Source: Calamus simplicifolius (taxonomy: Eukaryota > Streptophyta > Magnoliopsida > Arecales > Arecaceae). Taken from it: DNA of 64,000 nt. Location of the stretch: the NCBI GenBank assembly GCA_900491605.1, contig UESW01001788.1, positions 224,967-288,966 of the forward strand, written 5' to 3'. Each line of letters opens with the position of its first letter. Position 1 is the stretch's first letter. The notes beneath the pieces were generated by a model. That model did not search any database and was not told where the DNA came from. It saw only the letters and a program-made list of their open reading frames with translations. Positions 1 through 10,798 of this stretch are shown piece after piece. Made by a program: the position numbers and the translations under genes.

Positions 1-1855
1 TTTTTGGCCTATACCAGAAATTATTTTGGGATATTGTTATGCTTTGTCTTAACATTTTTTGAATGGATGTCATATGTTTTTAATTAGGGTATTGTAAGTT
101 TACAACTGGGGTATCGTAATTTTTTTTAGCCTATACCAGAAATTTTTCTGTGATGTTATAATGCTTTGTCTTAACATTTTTTGAATAGGTGTTATAGGTT
201 TACAACTAGAGTATTGTAAGTTTACAACTAGATGTTGTAAGTAAGTTTACAACTGGAGTATCGTAATTTTTTTAGCCTATATCAAATTTTTTTTGGGATG
301 TTATAATGCATTGTCTTAATGTTTTCTGAATGGGTGTCGTAGGTTTTCAACTAGAATGTCGTAAATTTACAACTGGGTGTCATAATATTTTTTGGCCCAT
401 ACCAAATTTTTTTTTGAAATGTTGAAATGCTTTATCTTAACAATTTTTAAATGGGTGGTGTAAGTTTTCAACTAGGATGTCATAAGTTTACAACTGAGGT
501 ATCCTAATTTTTTTTAGCTTATATCAGAATTTTTTTGGATGTTGTAAGCCTTTATCTTAATGTTTTCTGAATGGATGCCATAGGTTTTCAACTAGGGTGT
601 CGTAAGTTTACAACTGGGGTGTCGTAATTTTTTTTGACCTAGACCAAAAATTTTTATGAGATTTTGTAATGCTTTGTCTTAACTTTTCTGAATTGATGTT
701 GTAGGTTTTCAACTAGGGTGTCGTAAGTTTACAATTAGGGTGTCGTAATTCTTTTTGGCCTATACCAAAAATTTTTTTTGGATGTTGTAATCCTTTGTCT
801 TAACATTTTCTGAATAAGTATCATAGGTTTTCAACTAGTGTGTCGTAAGTTTACAACTAGGTATTGTAATTTTTTTTTTTTGCCTATATCAAAATTTTTT
901 TTGGATGTTGTAATGCCTTGTCTTAATATTTTTGAATGCGTATCGTAGGTTTTTAAATAGGATGTCGTAAGTTTATAACTGGAGTACCATAATTTTTTTG
1001 GCCTATTTAAGAATTTTTTGGAATATTGTAATGCTTTGTCTTAACATTTTCTTAATGAATGTTGTAGGTTTACAACTATAGTATCGTAAGTTTATAACTT
1101 GGGTGTCATAATTTTTTTTAGCCTATATCAGAAATTTTTTTGAGATGTTGTAATGCTTTGTCTTAACGTTTTCTGAATAGGTATAGTAAGTTTTTAACTA
1201 AGGCGTCATAAGTTTACAACTGGGGTATCATAATTTTTTTTGGCCTATATCAAATTTTTGCAATATTGTAATGCTTTGTCCTAACATTTTTGAATGGGTA
1301 TTGTAGATTTTCAACTAGGGTATCGTAAGTTTACAACTTGGGTGTCATAATTTTTTTTAGCCTATATCAGAATTTTTTTTTGATGTTGTAAGGCTTTATC
1401 TTAACATTTTCTGAATGAATATCGTAGGTTTTCAAATAGAGTATCATAAGTTTACAACTGGGGCATCGTAATTTTTTTTTAGCTTATACTAGAAATTTTT
1501 ATGGAATGTTCTAATTCTTTGTCTTAACATTTTCTGAATGGGTGTTATATGTTTTCAACTAGGGTGTCATAAGTTTACAACTGAGGTGTCATAATTTTTT
1601 AGCCTATATAAGAAATATTTTTGGAATGTTGTAATACTTTGTCTTACCATTTTCTGAATGGGTATTGTAGGTTTTCAACTAGAGTGTCGTAAATTTACAA
1701 TTGGGGTGTCTTAATTTTTTTAGCCTATATCAGAATTTTTTCTACAATGTTGTAATGCTTTATTTTAACATTTTCTAAATGGGTGTTGTAGGTTTTCAAT
1801 TAGGGTATCGTAAGTTTATAACTGGGTTGTCGTAATTTTTTTTAGCCTATATCAA
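1..1855 (+). repeat. ~121-bp tandem repeat array, forward arm
   Basis: About 15 diverged head-to-tail copies of a ~121-bp AT-rich monomer; the left end is cut by the window. Each monomer runs: a 'ggcctatatca' block, a T-run, 'gatgttgtaatgctttgtc', 'ttaacattttctgaat', then three similar ~21-bp segments of the type 'gggtgtcgtaagtttacaac', then a T-run. Some copies have small insertions, for example near 230-275. No coding potential. The same monomer recurs in reverse orientation at 2520-3841 and 14248-14930. Confidence 0.93.
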
Positions 1856-2519
1856 TAAAATTTTTGGTAATCTTTTTCCAATATTTGGTAAGATCTCCAC
1901 TCATGTAAATAAAATATGTCATCCACTTACCTACCTATTTACCCTCCTAATCAACATAGCTCTCCTAATGATAAGCAGCAGAATGATCTTATTTCTATTA
2001 AAGATGATTAATAGAAAGTTTTTTCTCCTGATTTTACTTGGGGGCCATGCTTGAAAAATCGATCATGGTGCTCAACCGAAATGAAGACGCCCAGGGATGA
2101 AGACCTTCATGGCTTCACTAGTGACTGATAATGCAAGAAAGAGATGAATTCTGGATGATGAAAATCCAATCTAATAAATGATTTCCATTTCAAAAACATA
2201 ATTTTATACACAACAAACTCACCAACCAAAGGCTCTATAAGATGCAATAATTCCAGCCTTAAATTTTATAGACATTAATTATATCAAACGCACCAATCAA
2301 ACTATGAGCCTATGACAAACGCAAGCACCCAACGGCTCTACATCTAGCTTGGTCCATACTACCGGCCACTCTTAGATTTTTCCAGCACCCATCAAAGCCC
2401 TTCTTCAGCTCTTCATTCACTTCCTCCGCCGCCACTTTCCTGCTTTCTAGCGACTTCCCCTTGGTTCGGTTTCCCTACCACCGCACCCTTATTCTCTCCT
2501 TTGGCAATGTTAGGCCCAC
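1856..2519. other. Spacer between inverted satellite arms
   Basis: About 660 bp of non-repetitive sequence separating the forward and reverse 121-bp arrays. It is AT-rich at first and more GC-rich near 2340-2520 (CT-rich, 'cctccgccgcc'). No ORF of useful length and no recognisable domain. Its position makes it the loop of a very large inverted repeat. It could be a captured fragment or the unique core of a foldback-type element; the sequence does not decide this. Confidence 0.7.
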
Positions 2520-3841
2520 CGGAGACCTAATCTCAATTGTAAACTTACGATATTCTCGTTGTAAATTTATGATACCTTAGTTGTAAGCTTACAGTACCAT
2601 AGTTGAAAACCTACATCCATTTAGAAAATATTAAGACAAAGCAATACAATAACTCAAAAAAAAATTTGGTATAAGCAAAAAAAAATTACAACACCCCAGC
2701 TATAAACTTATGACATCGTAGTTAAAAATTTACGACACCAATTCAGAAAAAGTTAAGACAAAGCATTACAATATTTTAAAAAAAATTTGATATATGCTAA
2801 AAAAAATTACAACACCCCAATTGTAAACTTACGATACCCTAGTTGAAAACCTATAATACCCATTCAGACAAAGCATTACAACATCCTAAAAAAATTTCTA
2901 GTAGCCAAAAAAAGATTGCAACACCCCAGTTAAACTTATGATACCCTAGTTGAAAACCTACGACACTCATTCAGAAAATGTTAAGACAAAGCATTACAAC
3001 ATCCCAAAAAAAATTTAATATAGGCAAAAAAAATTTACGACACTCCAATTATAAACTTACGGCACCCTAGTTGAAAACCTACAACACCTATTCAAAAAAT
3101 GTTAAGACAAAGTATTACAACAACCCAGAAAAAATTTTGGTATAGGCTAAAAAAAATTACGATATATACCACAGTTGTAAACTTACGACACTCTAGTTGA
3201 AAACCTATGACACCCATATAGAAAATGTTATAAGACAAAGCATTACAATATCCTAAAAAAATTCTGATATAGGCTAAAAAAAATTTACGATACTCCAGTT
3301 GTAAACTTATGATACCTTAGTTAAAAACCTAAAACACCCATTCAGAAAATGTTAAGATAAAGCTTTACAACATCCTAGAAAAATTTTTGGTATAAGCCAA
3401 AAAAAATTATGATATCGCAGTTGTAAACTTATGACACCCTAGTTAAAAACCTACGATACTCATTCAAAAAATGTTAAGACAAAGTATTACAACATTTGAA
3501 ACAAATTTCTAATATAGGCTATAAAAAATTATGATACCCTAGTTGTAAACTTACGACACCCTAATTGAAAACCTACAACATCCATTCAGAAAATATTAAG
3601 ATAAATCATTACAACATCCCAAAAAAATTTATGGTATAGGCCAAAAAAAAATTAGGACACATCAGTTGTAAACTTACGATACCCTAATTGAAAACCTACG
3701 ACACCCATTCAGAAAACGTTAAGACAAAGTATTACAACATCCCAAAAAAAATTTGATATTGGCTAAAAAAAATTACAATACCTCAGTTGTAAACTTACGA
3801 CTCTCTAATTGAAAACCTACAACACCCATTCAGAAAATATT
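2520..3841 (-). repeat. ~121-bp tandem repeat array, reverse arm (part 1)
   Basis: The same ~121-bp monomer as 1-1855 in reverse complement: 'tgtaaacttacgacacc', 'tagttgaaaacctacgac', 'cattcagaaaatgttaag', 'acaaagcattacaacatcc', A-run, 'ggctaaaaaaaattac'. About 11 copies. The array is interrupted inside a monomer by copia-1 and resumes in phase at 14248. Confidence 0.92.
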
Positions 3842-3846
3842 AAGAC
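3842..3846. repeat. Target-site duplication of copia-1 (left)
   Basis: AAGAC lies directly before the 5' LTR and is repeated at 14243-14247 directly after the 3' LTR. Both copies fall in the same place of the satellite monomer ('ttaagacaaagc'), so the empty site is unambiguous. Confidence 0.95.
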
Positions 3847-4207
3847 TGTTGGGGAGTTTGTTGAAAAACTTTATGCCCCAATCCTTTTGATTTTGATGAT
3901 TACTAAAAGCCATGAGTATGATAAAAGATGTAATGAGTTTATTTACATGAGCAATGAATTTATTTGAACAATCAATGAGAATGTTAAAGTTTGACTTTAA
4001 TCATTTTGAAAGTAACTTTAAGCTCAATGTTTAAGCTTTCAAAAAGAAATTTTATAATTCATATTAAAATCAATGAGTTTTTGGAATACTTCTTGAATTA
4101 ATTCTTAATGTCAATTTTATTGAATTCAAGTCAAAATAATGAATTAAAATGAATCTGGAACGATTTTAAAGTCAATCAGAAAAGTTTCTGATTTTTGATA
4201 CGTTCCG

Positions 4208-4526
4208 GAGCCGACTCTTGAGTTTCAGAGTCGACTCCACTCAGAGTACAGAAATGTCTATCTGTCTCGAGTCGACCCACGTAATTTCACGAGTCGACCC
4301 CCGATTCTGTCGAGCCGACTCCATGACTGTGCGAGTCGACTCCGCTCAGACACCAGAGGTGTGTTTTCTGAGCACTTCGCGAGTCGACCCCAACTTTCAT
4401 GAGTCGACCCCCGACTTTCAGGAGTCGACACTTTACTTTTGGTGAGTCGACCCCATGACTTTCTAAACATTTCTATTTTTAGTATCACGAGCTCGAGCCG
4501 ACTCGGGAAAAGCATGAGTCGACTCC
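4208..4526 (+). promoter_or_regulatory. GAGTCGACTC palindrome cluster in copia-1 U3
   Basis: Within about 320 bp upstream of the TATA box there are roughly nine GTCGAC and three GCCGAC cores, most inside the palindromic frame GAGTCGACTC or its half-variant GAGTCGACCCC. The cluster is conserved in the 3' LTR (about 12942-13260). Dense CG-containing palindromes upstream of a TATA box suggest cis-regulatory sites or methylation targets; that role is inference. Confidence 0.7.
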
Positions 4527-4633
4527 AGCAAATCTGGGCGAGATTTTTACGGATGCCAACTCAGCTCCAACGGTAAGATTTTTGATTAACGGCTATTTTT
4601 CTTTGTCTCTAACGGCTATATTCTTGCAGAATC

Positions 4634-4641
4634 TATAAATA
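4634..4641 (+). promoter_or_regulatory. TATA box of copia-1 5' LTR
   Basis: TATAAATA about 430 bp downstream of the first GAGCCGAC motif and about 870 bp before the LTR end, followed by purine-rich 'gagagacgaatagagag' sequence. The identical box lies at 13361-13368 in the 3' LTR. Confidence 0.75.
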
Positions 4642-5510
4642 GAGAAGCTGTTTTCAAATCAAAGAGAGACGAATAGAGAGAAATTTATTTCAAAGAAAAA
4701 GAAGAGAAAAATCGAAAAACAGAGCTTCAGTTGAAAAAATCCGTGATTCAAAATAGAGTGAAAGAAAGAGTGTGAAATCAAAGGAAGTTCCTTCTGTGTT
4801 CAAGCTCAAATCCAAGGAAGCTTCTGAAGAAAATCCAAGTGCTATTCAAGAGTATCTCAAGAGATTTTCAACACTCAAAGAAAAGAGGAAAGCCCAAATC
4901 AACTCCAACACATCTTCCGTGAAGAATCCAAGCTGAGGCCTGTTCTACACTCAAGGAGTTGAAGAAAAGAAGAAAAGCTCAAAGCCAACCAACTGCAAAT
5001 CAGGCTTATCTAAACTCTATTCTTACATTTGTTTATCTGCTCATTAAGGAGCCATTGTAACTAAACAAACATATTTCTATCTTTGTGTCTAGTTCAATCT
5101 GGGGGATTGAACTAGAGGAGGTAGTCTTACCTCGTTCAAGCTTGGTTAAGCTTGGGTTAAGGGTTTTTGTGCTGGTGAGCCCTTGAAAACCAGCTGGGTT
5201 CGTTGTGCGCCCGGAAAACAACAAGTTTGAGTTGTGAGCTTGTAAAACAACTCTGCTGTAATCTAGGGTGATTATAGTGTGGACCCAAGTGAATCTTGGG
5301 AGTGGACGTAGGTGTTGGATACACCGAACCACTATAAAATCCTTGTGTTTGCCGTGCTCTATTGTCTCTTCTCTATCTCTGTTTTATTCACTGCAATTTA
5401 TATTTGCTTTGCATTTGCTTCATTCATCTCAAGCTAAATAATTTAAAAGGCTAATTTTTTAAAGAACCCAATTCACCCCCCCCTCTTGGGTTGTCATCTG
5501 GGCCAACAAT

Positions 5511-5522
5511 TGGTATCAGAGC
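5511..5522 (+). other. Copia-1 primer binding site (initiator Met tRNA)
   Basis: TGGTATCAGAGC begins two bases after the LTR end. This is the standard plant copia primer site, complementary to the 3' end of initiator-Met tRNA. Confidence 0.92.
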
Positions 5523-5569
5523 TAGTGCTCATTAGATTTTGATCACACGATCAAGAGCTAAAGTTCCAA

Positions 5570-7100
5570 ATGGCAACACAAGTTGGTTCATTTGCTGAAG
5601 GTCATTCTACGAATAGACCTCCACTTTTTAATGGCTCAAATTATTCTATTGGAAAGCTAGAATGAGGATATTCATTCAAGCTTCTGATTATGAGCTATGG
5701 GGTGTTATAATCAATGGACCTAGTACACCCACACATGTTATAGATGGCACTATTGTTCCTAAGCCCGAAAGGGACTGGAATGATAATGATAGGAAAATGG
5801 CACAGCTTAATGCTAAAGCCATGAATGTTTTATATTGTTCCTTAGATGCTAATGAATTCAATAGAATCTCCACATGTAATTCCGCAAAGAGATTTGGGAT
5901 AGATTAGAGGTTACCCATGAGGGAACCAATCAAGTAAAAGAATCTAAAATTAATATTCTTGTTCATAAATATGAATTATTTAGCATGGAACAATCTGAAA
6001 CCATTGCATGCATGTACACTAGATTCACTGATATTGTAAATGGTTTGAAAAGTCTTGGTAAGACATATACTAACTCTGAACTTGTTCGAAAATTCTTAGG
6101 TCATTACCAAGATCATGGGAAGCAAAAATGACTGCAATCCAAGAAGCTAAGGACCTCAACACTTTACCCTTAGAGGAGCTTCTAGGATCCCTTATGACCC
6201 ATGAGCTGACTATGAGGCAGCATGTTGAGGAGGATTCAAAGAAAAAGAAAGTAATTGCCCTCAAAGCTGCAAAAGAAGAAGAGAGCAGCAGTGATGATGA
6301 TGATGATAATGATGAGGAGACTGCTCTCTTAGCAAAGAAATTTAAGAAGATTTATGAGGAGAAAGAAACCCTTCCACAAGAAAAAATTTGGAGCTAAGTG
6401 GGAAGGAGAAAAGGATAAATAAGGACAAGGACAAAGAAAAAAGAAAGACCCCTTGACTTGTTATGAATGTAATAAACCGGGGCACTTTAGAAATGAATGT
6501 CCTTTGAAGAAAGCCTACAAAAAAAAAGAAGGCTTATATGGCGACATGGAGTGACAGCGAGGAATCTTCTTCCGAAGAAGAAGAACAAAAGGAAGTCGCA
6601 AACGTATGCTTTCATGGCGGACGACAACGATGAGGTAAGTTCCGACAACCCTTGCGATGAATTTGCTTTGATGAACTTTTTGATGCTTTAATGAACTTGT
6701 TGGGGATTTCAAAATTTTGAAAAAGAAATAAAGTTTTTGAAAAATGAAAACTTAACTTCATTCAAGAAAAGAAAATCTTAACAATGAAATTAAGAAACTT
6801 AAATCTGAAAATAAAATTTTAATGAATGAAAAGGAATCAATCTCAAATGAAAAAGATAAACTAAAGAAAGAGGTTGAAAAACATAAAAACATAGTTGATA
6901 AGTTTACATTAAGTTCAACTAAATTAGACATGTTTTAAATAGTCAAAAAGCAGTTTTTGACAAAGCCGGATTAGGATATAACACTTTAAGAAAACAAAAA
7001 TCACTTAAAAATATTTTTGTAAGTGCTGGCCAAAGTAATTTTACATGCTTTAAATGTAATCAAAAAGGACATAAATCATGAATGTAAAATTCTAAACCTA
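5570..7100 (+). pseudogene. Copia-1 gag (broken)
   Basis: Probable start ATG at 5570 (MATQVGSFAEG...), 48 bp after the primer site. Capsid-type sequence follows in pieces in different frames (5662-5907, then about 5900-6130, then 6128-6397), including the LLGSLMTHEL motif and an acidic run of serines and aspartates. A CX2CX4HX4C zinc knuckle, CYECNKPGHFRNEC, is encoded at 6459-6500. A second knuckle near 7045-7085 (CFKCNQKGHKS) is broken before its last cysteine. Gag would form the virus-like particle and bind RNA. At least four frame breaks are present, several at short homopolymers. Confidence 0.85.
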
Positions 7101-7153
7101 ATAAAAACTTAAATGTTAAAGGAAAGAAAATATGGGTTCCGAAAGGAACAATT

Positions 7154-7579
7154 TTGTTGGTACTAACCATGAAGGACCCAAGAAAGCTTGGGTACCTAAA
7201 CATAAAGTTGATTTCATTGCAGGAATGTCTTGTGGCCAAGAGATCAAAGAGAAAGTGGTATCTTGATAGTGGCTGCTCAAGACATATGACGGGTGACAAA
7301 GAAGAATTCATCACCCTAGAAGAAAAGAAAGGAGGAGTTGTTACATTTGGCGACAATGGCAAAGGCCAAATCTTGGGGTTTGGTAACATTCAAATAACTC
7401 CCTCCACATTTATTGAGAATGTACTTTATGTTGATGGTTTAAAGCATAACTTAATTAGTATAAGTCAATTATGTGACAAAGGTTTTAAAGTTTCATTTGA
7501 ATCTTCTTTATGCACTGTAACTAATCCCATTGATAATAGCATTGTTTTTATTGGAAATAGAAATGGCAATGTATACTGA
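7154..7579 (+). pseudogene. Copia-1 protease region
   Basis: A 141-codon open segment encoding the retropepsin-like aspartic protease. The active site WYLDSGCSRHMT is intact (D-S-G), followed by GQILGFGNIQ and NVLYVDGLKHNLISISQLC, the usual Ty1/copia protease tail. It would cleave the Gag-Pol polyprotein. It ends at a stop before the integrase zinc region and is separated from gag by frame changes. Confidence 0.88.
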
Positions 7580-7599
7580 TTGATTAGACAAATTGTCTA

Positions 7600-8529
7600 C
7601 TAATAATCATTGCTTAGTTGCTAATAATGCTAATATGAATGAGATTGGTTGGTTGTGGCATCGAAGATTAGGTCACGCAAGCACACACCTTATTTCAAAA
7701 CTAATTAAATGGATTTAGTAAAAGGTTTACCTAAATTAGATTTTGAAAATAACAAAATATGTGATGCATGTCAGTTTGGAAAACAAACTAGAAGTTCTTT
7801 CAAATCTAAAAATATTGTTTCAACTTCTAGGCCTTTAGAGCTACTTCACATGGACCTTTTTGGACCAACTAGAACCACAAGTCTAGGAGGAAAGAAATAT
7901 GGTCTTGTGATAGTAGATGATTACTCTAGATTCACTTGGGTAATGTTTTTAGCTCACAAAGATGAGACTTTCTCGATATTCATGAAATTCTTCAAGAAAG
8001 TAACAAATGAGAAAAACACTACCATAGTGTCTCTAAGAAGTGATCATGGAACTGAATTTGAAAATCACTTATTTGAAAGTTTTTGCAATGAAAATGGTAT
8101 TAATCATAATTTTCAGCACCTAGGACCCCACAACAAAATGGTGTAGTTGAAAGGAAAAATAGGACTCTAGAAGACATGGCCCGTACCATGCTATGTGAAA
8201 GTAAACTCCCGAAATACTTTTGGGCGGAAGCTATTAACACAGCATGTTACATCTTAAATAGAGCCTTAATAAGACCTATTTTAAAGAAAACACCTTATGA
8301 ATTATGGCATGATAGAAAACCCAATATAAAATATTTTCATGCATTTGGTTGTAAATGTTTTGTTCACAATAATGGTAAAAATAATTTAGGCAAATTTGAT
8401 GCTAAATCTGATGAAGGAATATTCTTAGGATACTCAACTAGTAAAGCATATAGAGTATTTAACAAGAAAACTTTAGTTGTTGAAGAATCCATTCATGTAG
8501 TTTTTGATGAATCTTTAGCATCGTTCTGA
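7600..8529 (+). pseudogene. Copia-1 integrase (broken)
   Basis: Begins with the GAG-pre-integrase/HHCC zinc region (LWHRRLGHAS ... ICDACQFGK) at about 7650-7800. The core domain follows: catalytic Asp in LLHMDLFGP (about 7850), second Asp in RSDHGTEFEN (about 8045) and Glu in the ERKNRTLEDMA context (about 8150). The C-terminal part at 8176-8529 ends ...GYSTSKAYRVFNKKT. Frame changes occur near 7708 and 8140, so the three catalytic residues are present but not in one frame. The enzyme would insert the cDNA by DDE chemistry. Confidence 0.87.
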
Positions 8530-10334
8530 AAAATTTGATGATGAGAAGATACAAACATAATTGAAAAAGATCTTGAAAAATTAAATATTGATGTATCTTT
8601 AGATCAAGATCAAGAAGCTAAAGATAATGATTCACCTAAGGATGATGATACTAACGCTAATCATAATGATGTAGATCTACCTAGGGATTGGAGATATGCT
8701 TATAGTCACCCTAAGGAATTGATTATAGGTGATCCATCTCAAGGAATAAGAACTAGATCATCCATGAGAAACATTAGTAATCATCTTGCATTTGTATCAC
8801 AAATTGAACCTAAAACTATTGAAGAAGCTGAAAAAGATAATAATTGGATGTTAGCAATGCAAGAAGAATTAAATCAATTTACAAGAAATAATGTATGGAC
8901 TTTAGTTGAAAGACCTAAAAATCATTCTGTTATAGGATCAAAATGGATATATAGAAATAAACTAGATGAAAATGGCATAGTAATTAGAAACAAAGCTAGA
9001 TTAGTTGCAAAAGGATATAATCAAGAAGAAGGTATTGATTTTGATGAAACCTTTGCACCAGTAGCTAGATTAGAAGCCATTAGGCTATTACTTGCATTTG
9101 CATGTCATATGAATTTTAACTTATTTCAAATGGATGTAAAAAGTGCATTTTAAATGGATTTATAAATGAAGAAGTATATGTAGAACAACCACCAGGTTTT
9201 GAAGATCACGAATTTTCAAATCACGTTTTTAAATTGCACAAAGCATTATATGGTTTGAAACAAGCACCTAGAGCTTGGTATGATAGATTAAGTAAATTCT
9301 TAATTGAAAATGATTTTATAAGAGGAAATGTTGATAAAACTTTGTTTTTGAAAAGAAAAGGTAAAGATTTATTAGTAGTTCAAATATATGTTGATGACAT
9401 CATTTTTGGTGCTACTAACAATATTCTATGTCAAGAGTTTGCTAAGTTGATGCAGGGAGAATTTGAAATGAGCATGATGGGAGAACTCAACTTCTTCCTT
9501 GGACTCCAAATCAAACAAAGCAAAGAGGGAATCTTCATCAACCAAACAAAATACACAAGAGAAATCCTAAAGAAGTTTGGTATGGAATCAATTAAACCCC
9601 TCGGAACACCAATGAGTCCTTCATGCAAGCTGGACAAAGATGAAGAAGGTAAGAAGATTGATCAGAAATATTATCGAGGTATAATCGGATCCCTACTTTA
9701 CTTAACTGCAAGTAGACCAGATATAATGTTTGCTGTTTGCTTATGTGCTAGATTTCAGTCAGAACCTAAAGAATCACATTTAATTGCTGTTAAAAGAATA
9801 CTAAGATATGTAAGTGGAACAAAAAATGTAGGTTTATGGTATTCTAGAGACTCCACATTAAATCTGATTGCATACACTGATTCTGATTATGCTGGATGTA
9901 AGTTAGATAGAAAAAGCACAAGTGGTGCATGCCAATTCTTAGGAAGTAACTTAATCTCATGGTTTAGCAAAAAGCAAAATTCAGTTGCATTATCAACTAC
10001 TGAAGCTGAATATGTAGCAGCTGGAAGTTGCTGTGCTCAAATCCTATGGATTAAGCGACAACTTGAAGACTATGGTATCACACTTGATAAAACACCTATA
10101 AGATGTGATAACACAAGTGCAATTAATCTAACAAAGAATCCAATTCAACATTCAAGAACCAAACACATAGAAATTAGATATCATTTTATAAGAGAACATG
10201 TAGCAAATAATGAAATATGTCTTGATTATGTTAACACTGAAGAACAATTAGCTGACATATTTACAAAACCTTTAAGTGAAGAAAGATTCTGTTATCTTAG
10301 AGGAGAGTTAGGGATTTGTGATCCATTAGAATGA
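8530..10334 (+). pseudogene. Copia-1 reverse transcriptase and RNase H
   Basis: 8530-8718 encodes an acidic linker. RT begins around 8719 (KWIYRNKLDENG, RLVAKGYNQEEGIDFDETFAPVAR) and breaks at about 9152 in a short T-run. It resumes in another frame as a 366-codon segment (9234-10334) with LYGLKQAPRAW, the catalytic YVDD (about 9387-9398) and GSLLYLTASRPD. RNase H follows with DSDYAG, STTEAEYVAAG and DNTSAI, and the protein ends ELGICDPLE at a natural stop. It would copy the RNA and degrade the template. The 3' two-thirds is intact. Confidence 0.92.
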
Positions 10335-10507
10335 ATTTGAAACCCCTAAGGAAATTTTATCTAAGATTCTTTCAAATCCTTGATCTTTAAGGAAATCTTA
10401 TCTAGAATTCATATCTAATTGATCATCATATTCAATGATTATTTTATCAATTTTCATGATCATTCCGGACACATTTCAGAAATTTCATGTTTTTGCTCTG
10501 AAATGGT
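10335..10507 (+). other. Spacer after copia-1 pol
   Basis: About 170 bp between the pol stop and the internal palindrome cluster. It holds a short tandem similarity, 'aaggaaattttatctaag' near 10348 and 'aaggaaatcttatctag' near 10389. No coding signal. Confidence 0.6.
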
Positions 10508-10698
10508 CTCGGAGCCGACTCGGTGCGTATCGGAGTCGACTCCTGGTTTCGACTGAAACTCTCGGGTCGACCCCTTCTCGGCGCGAGTCGACTCCAAGTC
10601 GGGATGGTTTTCTGTGACTGTCCGGAGTCGACCCCTGGCTTTGCGCGAGCCGACTCGAAGTGGTCCCAGGTTGATTTATCTAGGGCAGAGTCGACTCG
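10508..10698 (+). promoter_or_regulatory. Second GAGTCGACTC cluster, upstream of env-like ORF
   Basis: Five GTCGAC and two GCCGAC cores in the same GAGTCGACTC frame as the LTR cluster, within about 190 bp ending 100 bp before the env-like ATG at 10799. The surrounding sequence also echoes the LTR wording ('agtcgacccc'). It may be an internal regulatory region for the 3' ORF; I infer this from its position and resemblance only. Confidence 0.55.
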
Positions 10699-10798
10699 CC
10701 GTTCATTTCAAACTTTCCAATCTCTCAAAATACTCTCTCCAAAATATCTCCAGACCTTCCAAATTCCCAAAATCCTGATTAATACTTCCAATCGACCA

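Larger units (their letters stand above)
3847..5508 (+). repeat. Copia-1 5' LTR
   Basis: Starts TGTTGGGGAG and ends GGCCAACA, 1662 bp. Contains a palindrome cluster (about 4208-4526), a TATA box (4634-4641), a purine-rich transcribed leader, and a C-run near the end ('caccccccccctcttggg'). It matches 12581-14242 closely along its whole length. Confidence 0.94.

Noticed and set aside
4218..4515. Short ORFs on both strands around the GTCGAC motifs
   Set aside because: Palindromic motif cluster inside the LTR; the ORFs are by-products and lie upstream of the TATA box.
5511..5522. tRNA gene
   Set aside because: TGGTATCAGAGC is only the primer binding site; no cloverleaf or A/B boxes nearby.
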